Shown here piece by piece: positions 7,152-10,195 of a stretch of 10,195 nucleotides of DNA. The DNA is from Nitratireductor sp. (lineage in GTDB: Bacteria; Pseudomonadota; Alphaproteobacteria; Rhizobiales; Rhizobiaceae), in contig JAGRLQ010000122.1 of the NCBI GenBank assembly GCA_020441735.1, positions 1 to 10,195 of the forward strand, read 5' to 3'. A program made the translations under genes and the position numbers. Numbering within the stretch: position 1 is the first letter of the stretch; each line of letters starts with the position of its first letter. The notes under the pieces are model-generated. The model worked only from the letters and a program-made list of their open reading frames with translations. It had not been told where the DNA came from and searched no databases.

Positions 7152-7194
7152 AAGTTTCAGGGAGAAGCCTGCTGTCGGGCGGGTTGTTTTGCGA

Positions 7195-8112
7195 TTACTG
7201 GAACAGGGCCAGAATGTTCTGGCTGTTGGAGTTGGCGATGGAAAGCGACTGGATTCCGAGCTGCTGCTGCACCTGCAGTGCTTGCAGCCGGGTCGATTCC
7301 TCATTGAGGTCGGCATCCACCAACTGACCGACACCCCGCTCAACCGCATCCATGAGGTTGCTCACAAAGCTCTGCTGCAATTCGATACGTGCCTGCGCCG
7401 AGCCGAGAATCGTTGCCGTAGAAGTCATCTGCAGCAAAGCCTGATCGACAAAGGAAATCAGATCATCAAGATCATCATAGTCGATGCCGGCGGCGGTAAT
7501 GTCGAGGGTAGAGACCGAAACCGTCACGGCGCCCGCCCCGGTAGTGGTGGTTTCCGTGTCGAGAACGCCGCTCTGATCATTGTCGTCGTACAGTTTCACA
7601 TCGGCCATATCGAGCGTGATGGTACTTACCGCCACACCGGAGCCGGTGCGGCTGAACGACGAAACAACCTCCTTGGTCGCACTGTAGTCCGGCAGGCTTG
7701 AATCGACCGCCAGCCAGTTCTCGCCGGAGAAGGAAGCTGCCTCCGCATTTCCGCGCAACTGGCGCTGCAGTTCGGTGATTTCCGACTGAATCTTCGTCCA
7801 GTCGAGACCCGGCTCACGCGCCGCCACAAGTTTCGCCTTGATCTCGTCAACGGCCTTGATGCTGTCATTGACAGCTGTGTACATCACATCGACAGTAGCC
7901 GCCCCCAGTCCGAGAGCATCCTGAACGGTGGAAAGGGCCTTGTTGTCGGAGCGCATGGTTGTGGCGATCGACCAGTACGCCGCATTGTCCCGAGCCGTGG
8001 CAACCCGGTAGCCGGTTGATATGGCGGTCTGGGTTTTCTCCAGAGCATTGTTGGTGACCTTCAGAGACTGAAGTGCAGTCATTGCGGAAGGATTGGTATT
8101 GATGCTGGACAT
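7195..8112 (-). CDS. fla: Flagellin 1 (rhizobial-type filament protein)
   Basis: This is a structural subunit of the flagellar filament, exported by the flagellar type III system. The 305-residue protein has the conserved N-terminal helix region (about 1-140: MSSINTN, ISTGYRVATARDNAAYWSIA, LSTVQDALGLG) and the C-terminal region (about 220-305: NLMDAVERGVGQLVDADLNEES, then QVQQQLGIQSLSIANSNSQN and the final LFQ). A short central domain lies between them. The size and DNAAYWSIA segment are typical of rhizobial flagellins. It has no signal peptide and no cysteine, as expected. ATG at 8112 has GAGGTG at 8117-8122. It is a close paralogue of flagellin 2 upstream, to which the ends are almost collinear, but it is flanked by terminators on both sides and so is probably its own transcript. 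I could not identify the promoter in the roughly 100-base leader. Which of the numbered fla genes of relatives it matches cannot be told from sequence reading alone. Confidence 0.95.
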   Translation of the reverse strand: MSSINTNPSAMTALQSLKVTNNALEKTQTAISTGYRVATARDNAAYWSIATTMRSDNKALSTVQDALGLGAATVDVMYTAVNDSIKAVDEIKAKLVAAREPGLDWTKIQSEITELQRQLRGNAEAASFSGENWLAVDSSLPDYSATKEVVSSFSRTGSGVAVSTITLDMADVKLYDDNDQSGVLDTETTTTGAGAVTVSVSTLDITAAGIDYDDLDDLISFVDQALLQMTSTATILGSAQARIELQQSFVSNLMDAVERGVGQLVDADLNEESTRLQALQVQQQLGIQSLSIANSNSQNILALFQ

Positions 8113-8208
8113 GCTTCACCTCACTGACATCCATGGCTGCCAAGTGGGATTCAGCCCCTCGCGCAAACCTCTGGCAATTGTCGTTGGGTAACAGTTGAAG
8201 CTTGCGTG

Positions 8209-8244
8209 AAAATGGAAAGGCCGCCACCCGTCAGGGCAGCGGCC
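8209..8244 (-). terminator. Intrinsic terminator after flagellin gene 2
   Basis: On the minus strand GGCCGC (8244-8239) pairs with GCGGCC (8224-8219), and the stem continues inward through two G-T wobble pairs and CCC/GGG to a TGAC loop, giving an 11-bp stem. A T-rich tail TTTCCATTTT (8218-8209) follows. It lies about 70 bases past the flagellin 2 stop. Two smaller hairpins (AGGGA/TCCCT near 8302-8314 and CCGCC/GGCGG near 8272-8286) precede it and may protect the 3' end of the message. Confidence 0.8.
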
Positions 8245-8315
8245 AATCGAATTTCAGTTCCAACTCCTCCCCGCCTGATTGGCGGAAAGGAACCGTTTGT
8301 CAGGGAAATTCCCTA

Positions 8316-9236
8316 TTAGCGGAACAGCGACAGGATGCTCTGAGCGCCGGAGTTGGCGATCGCCAGGGCCTGAATGCCGAGCTGCTGCTGGGTCTGCAGA
8401 GCCTGCAGCTTGGTCGACTCTTCGCTCATGTCGGCGTCGACAAGCTGACCGATACCGCGGTCGATGGCATCCATCAGATTGCCAACGAACTCATTCTGAA
8501 GGTCAACACGCTTGGCGGCAGAACCGATATCGGCAGCAGCCGTGGTCATGTCCTGGAGAGCGCTGTCGACATGCGAAATCAGCTCGTCCATATCCGTGTC
8601 GTCGATGCCAGTAGCCGTGATGTCGAGCGTCGAAACCGAAACGGTCACAGCGCCGGCACCCGTGGTGGTGATCTCGGTGTCGAGAATGCCGCTCTGGTCA
8701 TCAGCGTCGAACAGTTCGGTGCTGGTGATGTCGATGGAGATCGTGCCGACCGAAACACTGCCGTCGGCAGCACGGTTGAAGGATGCAACAACCTCTTTCG
8801 TAGCCGAGTAGCCGGTAGCACCGGAGTCAACGCTCAGCCAGTTTTCACCCGAGAAAGAAGCAGCCGTGGCGATGGAAGTCAGGTTGGCCTGCAGTTCCGA
8901 GATCTCGGCCTGCACCTTTGCCTTGTCGACACCAGGCTCACGGGCAGCAACCAGCTTGGCCTTGATTTCATCAACAACATCGATAGCTGCGTTCAGACCA
9001 GTATAGGTCGTGTCGAGTTTGGCAGCGCCAAGACCCAGAGCGTCCTGAACGGTGGAAAGAGCCTTGTTGTCCGAGCGCATGGTGGTTGCGATGGACCAGT
9101 AGGCGGCGTTGTCTTTGGAGTCTGCAACCCGGTATCCCGTCGAGATTGCGTTCTGCGTCTTTTCCAAGGACGCGTTGGTCATCTGCAGCGACTTCAGAGC
9201 CGTCATCGCTGCGACGTTGGTATTGATACTGGACAT
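8316..9236 (-). CDS. fla: Flagellin 2 (rhizobial-type filament protein, paralogue of flagellin 1)
   Basis: This is a second filament subunit, 306 residues, with the same architecture as flagellin 1: N-terminal domain (MSSINTNVAAMTALKSL, STGYRVADSKDNAAYWSIA, LSTVQDALGLGAA), short centre, and C-terminal domain (NLMDAIDRGIGQLVDADMSE, LQTQQQLGIQALAIANSG, ending LFR). The reading frame is open further upstream to a TTG at 9269, which would add 11 residues (MLFADNRGRKP). I reject that because flagellins begin at MSSINTN, the paralogue begins there too, and a GGGGA ribosome site lies at 9246-9250, inside the extension. The two paralogues are very similar throughout, including most of the centre. The leader (9237-9463) is long and full of inverted repeats, while a terminator follows the gene, suggesting a monocistronic, strongly regulated message. 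Position directly downstream of fliP resembles the order seen in Sinorhizobium and Agrobacterium. Rhizobia often mix several flagellins in one filament, and that is the likely role of this pair. Confidence 0.95.
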   Translation of the reverse strand: MSSINTNVAAMTALKSLQMTNASLEKTQNAISTGYRVADSKDNAAYWSIATTMRSDNKALSTVQDALGLGAAKLDTTYTGLNAAIDVVDEIKAKLVAAREPGVDKAKVQAEISELQANLTSIATAASFSGENWLSVDSGATGYSATKEVVASFNRAADGSVSVGTISIDITSTELFDADDQSGILDTEITTTGAGAVTVSVSTLDITATGIDDTDMDELISHVDSALQDMTTAAADIGSAAKRVDLQNEFVGNLMDAIDRGIGQLVDADMSEESTKLQALQTQQQLGIQALAIANSGAQSILSLFR

Positions 9237-9278
9237 TGGTTTCCGTCCCCTATTGTCAGCAAAAAGCAATGGGACATT

Positions 9279-9332
9279 CCGGAATTCCGGTTCGCACGCC
9301 AGGCGTCATGCCACAGACCGCATAGCCCGGTC
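9279..9332 (-). promoter_or_regulatory. Cluster of three inverted repeats in the flagellin 2 leader
   Basis: Three close symmetrical elements lie 43-96 bases upstream of the flagellin 2 start codon. They are a perfect 12-base palindrome CCGGAATTCCGG (9279-9290), ACGCC-A-GGCGT (9296-9306), and GACCG/CGGTC with a seven-base spacer (9316-9332). They could be operators for a flagellar regulator or fold in the 5' untranslated mRNA. A single 12-base palindrome is expected a couple of times per 10 kb by chance; the grouping in one leader is the point. No promoter hexamers convinced me. Confidence 0.35.
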
Positions 9333-9366
9333 CGCTGCGTGAGATTTGAAGGGAACAGTAGGGATC

Positions 9367-9389
9367 AAAAAATAAAAAATGGTTAACCG
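9367..9389 (-). promoter_or_regulatory. A/T tracts between fliP and flagellin 2
   Basis: Two runs of six A separated by one T (9367-9379) lie next to the palindrome GGTTAACC (9381-9388). On the minus strand this reads as a palindrome followed by two T runs downstream of fliP, so it may end the fliP transcript, although the stem is short and weak. Equally, such tracts about 130 bases upstream of the flagellin 2 start could act as an upstream promoter element or bent DNA. Confidence 0.35.
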
Positions 9390-9463
9390 CAGGCGCCTAA
9401 TTGGCTCATCGGCGGATTATTACCTTGAGTGGCAGAGCGGAAAAACCCCGCAAAAGAGCGCTT

Positions 9464-10195
9464 TCAGATCACGAAAGTGACCGACTCCAGCAGTTCGCCG
9501 ACAAGCAGGTTCCAGCCGTCGATCAGCACGAAGAACAGCACCTTGAAAGGCAGGGCAACCACGGTGGGCGGCAGCATCATCATACCCATGGACATGGTGA
9601 CAGTGGCAACCACCAGATCGATTACGAGAAATGGCAGCAGGATCAGAAAGCCGATCTCAAAGCCGCGGCGCAACTCTGAAAGCATGAAGGCGGGGATTAT
9701 CGTACCGAGGCTTATGTTTTCCGCAGTGGGCAGCGCAACAGCACCATCAGCCGAATCCTCCTCGGGAGTAGCCTGCGCATCCTCGGCGGATTCGGCGGTC
9801 GCGTCTCCGGCGTCAGGCTCTTCGCCCTCAACGGCGGAAGCCTGATGGTTGGCATTCCTGAAATCCTCAAACAGGGCAATGTCGGCCGGGCGGACATTTC
9901 GCACCATGAAGCCCTTGAAGGGATCAACCACACGGTCATAGGCCTGCTCCTGTGAAATATCGTTGTCGAGCAGTGGCTGAATACCTTCTTGCCAGGATTT
10001 CTGGAAAACCGGTTCCATCACGAAATAGGTCATGAAGATGGAAAGCGAGATAACGATCAGGTTTGACGGCGTCGATTGCAGCCCAAGGCCGCTACGCAGG
10101 AAAGAAAATGCGATAATGAAGCGGGTAAAGCAGGTCGTGGTGATCAGAATTCCGGGGGCCAGGGAAAGCACCGTGAGCAGAATGATGCCTTGAAT
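9464..10195 (-). CDS. fliP: FliP, flagellar type III export-gate membrane protein (5' end outside window)
   Basis: FliP builds, with FliQ and FliR, the export gate inside the MS ring. 243 residues are visible, reading open from the right edge; relatives suggest that about 40 N-terminal residues, including the signal sequence, are missing. Counting from the first visible codon, membrane segments lie at about 4-23 (IILLTVLSLAPGIL), 45-60 (NLIVISLSIFMTYFVM), 178-200 (FEIGFLILLPFLVIDLVVAT) and 214-233 (ALPFKVLFFVLIDGWNLLV). The family signature GMMMLPPTVVALPFK is intact. A GTG at 10171 is not the start, because TM1 residues typical of FliP precede it in frame. Between TM2 and TM3 the loop carries an extra stretch of roughly 36 residues (about 119-150), rich in Ala, Glu and Asp with no basic residue, which ordinary FliP lacks. 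fliP precedes the flagellin genes, as in several rhizobia. The insertion keeps the frame and all flanking motifs, so the gene looks functional. Confidence 0.95.
   Translation of the reverse strand: MQGIILLTVLSLAPGILITTTCFTRFIIAFSFLRSGLGLQSTPSNLIVISLSIFMTYFVMEPVFQKSWQEGIQPLLDNDISQEQAYDRVVDPFKGFMVRNVRPADIALFEDFRNANHQASAVEGEEPDAGDATAESAEDAQATPEEDSADGAVALPTAENISLGTIIPAFMLSELRRGFEIGFLILLPFLVIDLVVATVTMSMGMMMLPPTVVALPFKVLFFVLIDGWNLLVGELLESVTFVI

Noticed and set aside
9237..9269. 11-residue N-terminal extension of flagellin 2 from a TTG codon
   Set aside because: The paralogue and all flagellins I know of this type start at MSSINTN, and the ribosome-binding site lies inside the extension.
9299..9330. 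Sigma-54 or sigma-28 promoter before flagellin 2
   Set aside because: TGGC...TGG-like spacing does not fit the -24/-12 pattern (no GC at the required position), and rhizobia-type flagellar systems do not generally use a FliA sigma factor; no convincing hexamers were found.
8202..9386. 394-codon plus-strand open frame opposite flagellin 2, with a similar frame (7189-7701) opposite flagellin 1
   Set aside because: The two mirror products resemble each other only because the flagellin genes on the other strand are paralogues; this is not independent evidence of coding.

Overview
The window is a stretch of a flagellar gene cluster from an alphaproteobacterium, most likely a member of the Hyphomicrobiales (rhizobia, Brucella, Mesorhizobium and their relatives). 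Three things point there: a MotC gene, which is essentially confined to that group; an orphan OmpR-like regulator of the Rem/FtcR type; and short flagellins carrying the 'DNAAYWSIA' segment typical of rhizobial flagellins. I cannot name the genus. Every convincing gene lies on the minus strand, so reading in the direction of transcription runs from high to low coordinates.

Layout in transcription order. (1) fliP (5' end outside the window, 10195 to 9464) encodes an export-gate membrane protein with an unusual acidic insertion. (2) A 227-base gap rich in inverted repeats and A/T tracts precedes flagellin gene 2 (9236 to 8316), which ends in a hairpin terminator near 8209-8244. (3) A paralogous flagellin gene 1 (8112 to 7195) ends in a textbook intrinsic terminator at 7126-7151. 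(4) A tight block follows: fliF (MS ring, 7057 to 5348), motB (stator, 5310 to 4030), motC (periplasmic motility protein, 4030 to 2639) and fliK, also called motD (hook-length control, 2642 to 1131). motB/motC share one base and motC/fliK overlap by four, so these three are probably translationally coupled. (5) A gene-free, A/T-richer gap of about 450 bases (681-1130) holds weak hairpins, a perfect DnaA-box 9-mer and a perfect 8-bp-arm inverted repeat just before the last gene. (6) The regulator rem/ftcR starts at 680 and runs off the left edge, missing only its last few residues.

Together these genes cover basal body (FliF), export (FliP), hook length (FliK), filament (two flagellins), torque (MotB, MotC) and transcriptional control (Rem/FtcR). 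motA, fliG/M/N and the rest of the export gate are not in the window. I see no mobile element, tRNA, rRNA or CRISPR array, and no frameshifted or broken gene. The cluster is largely conventional. The points most worth a second look are the acidic insertion in FliP, the degenerate receiver domain and leader inverted repeat of rem, the structured leader of flagellin 2, and the conserved centre of the two flagellins.
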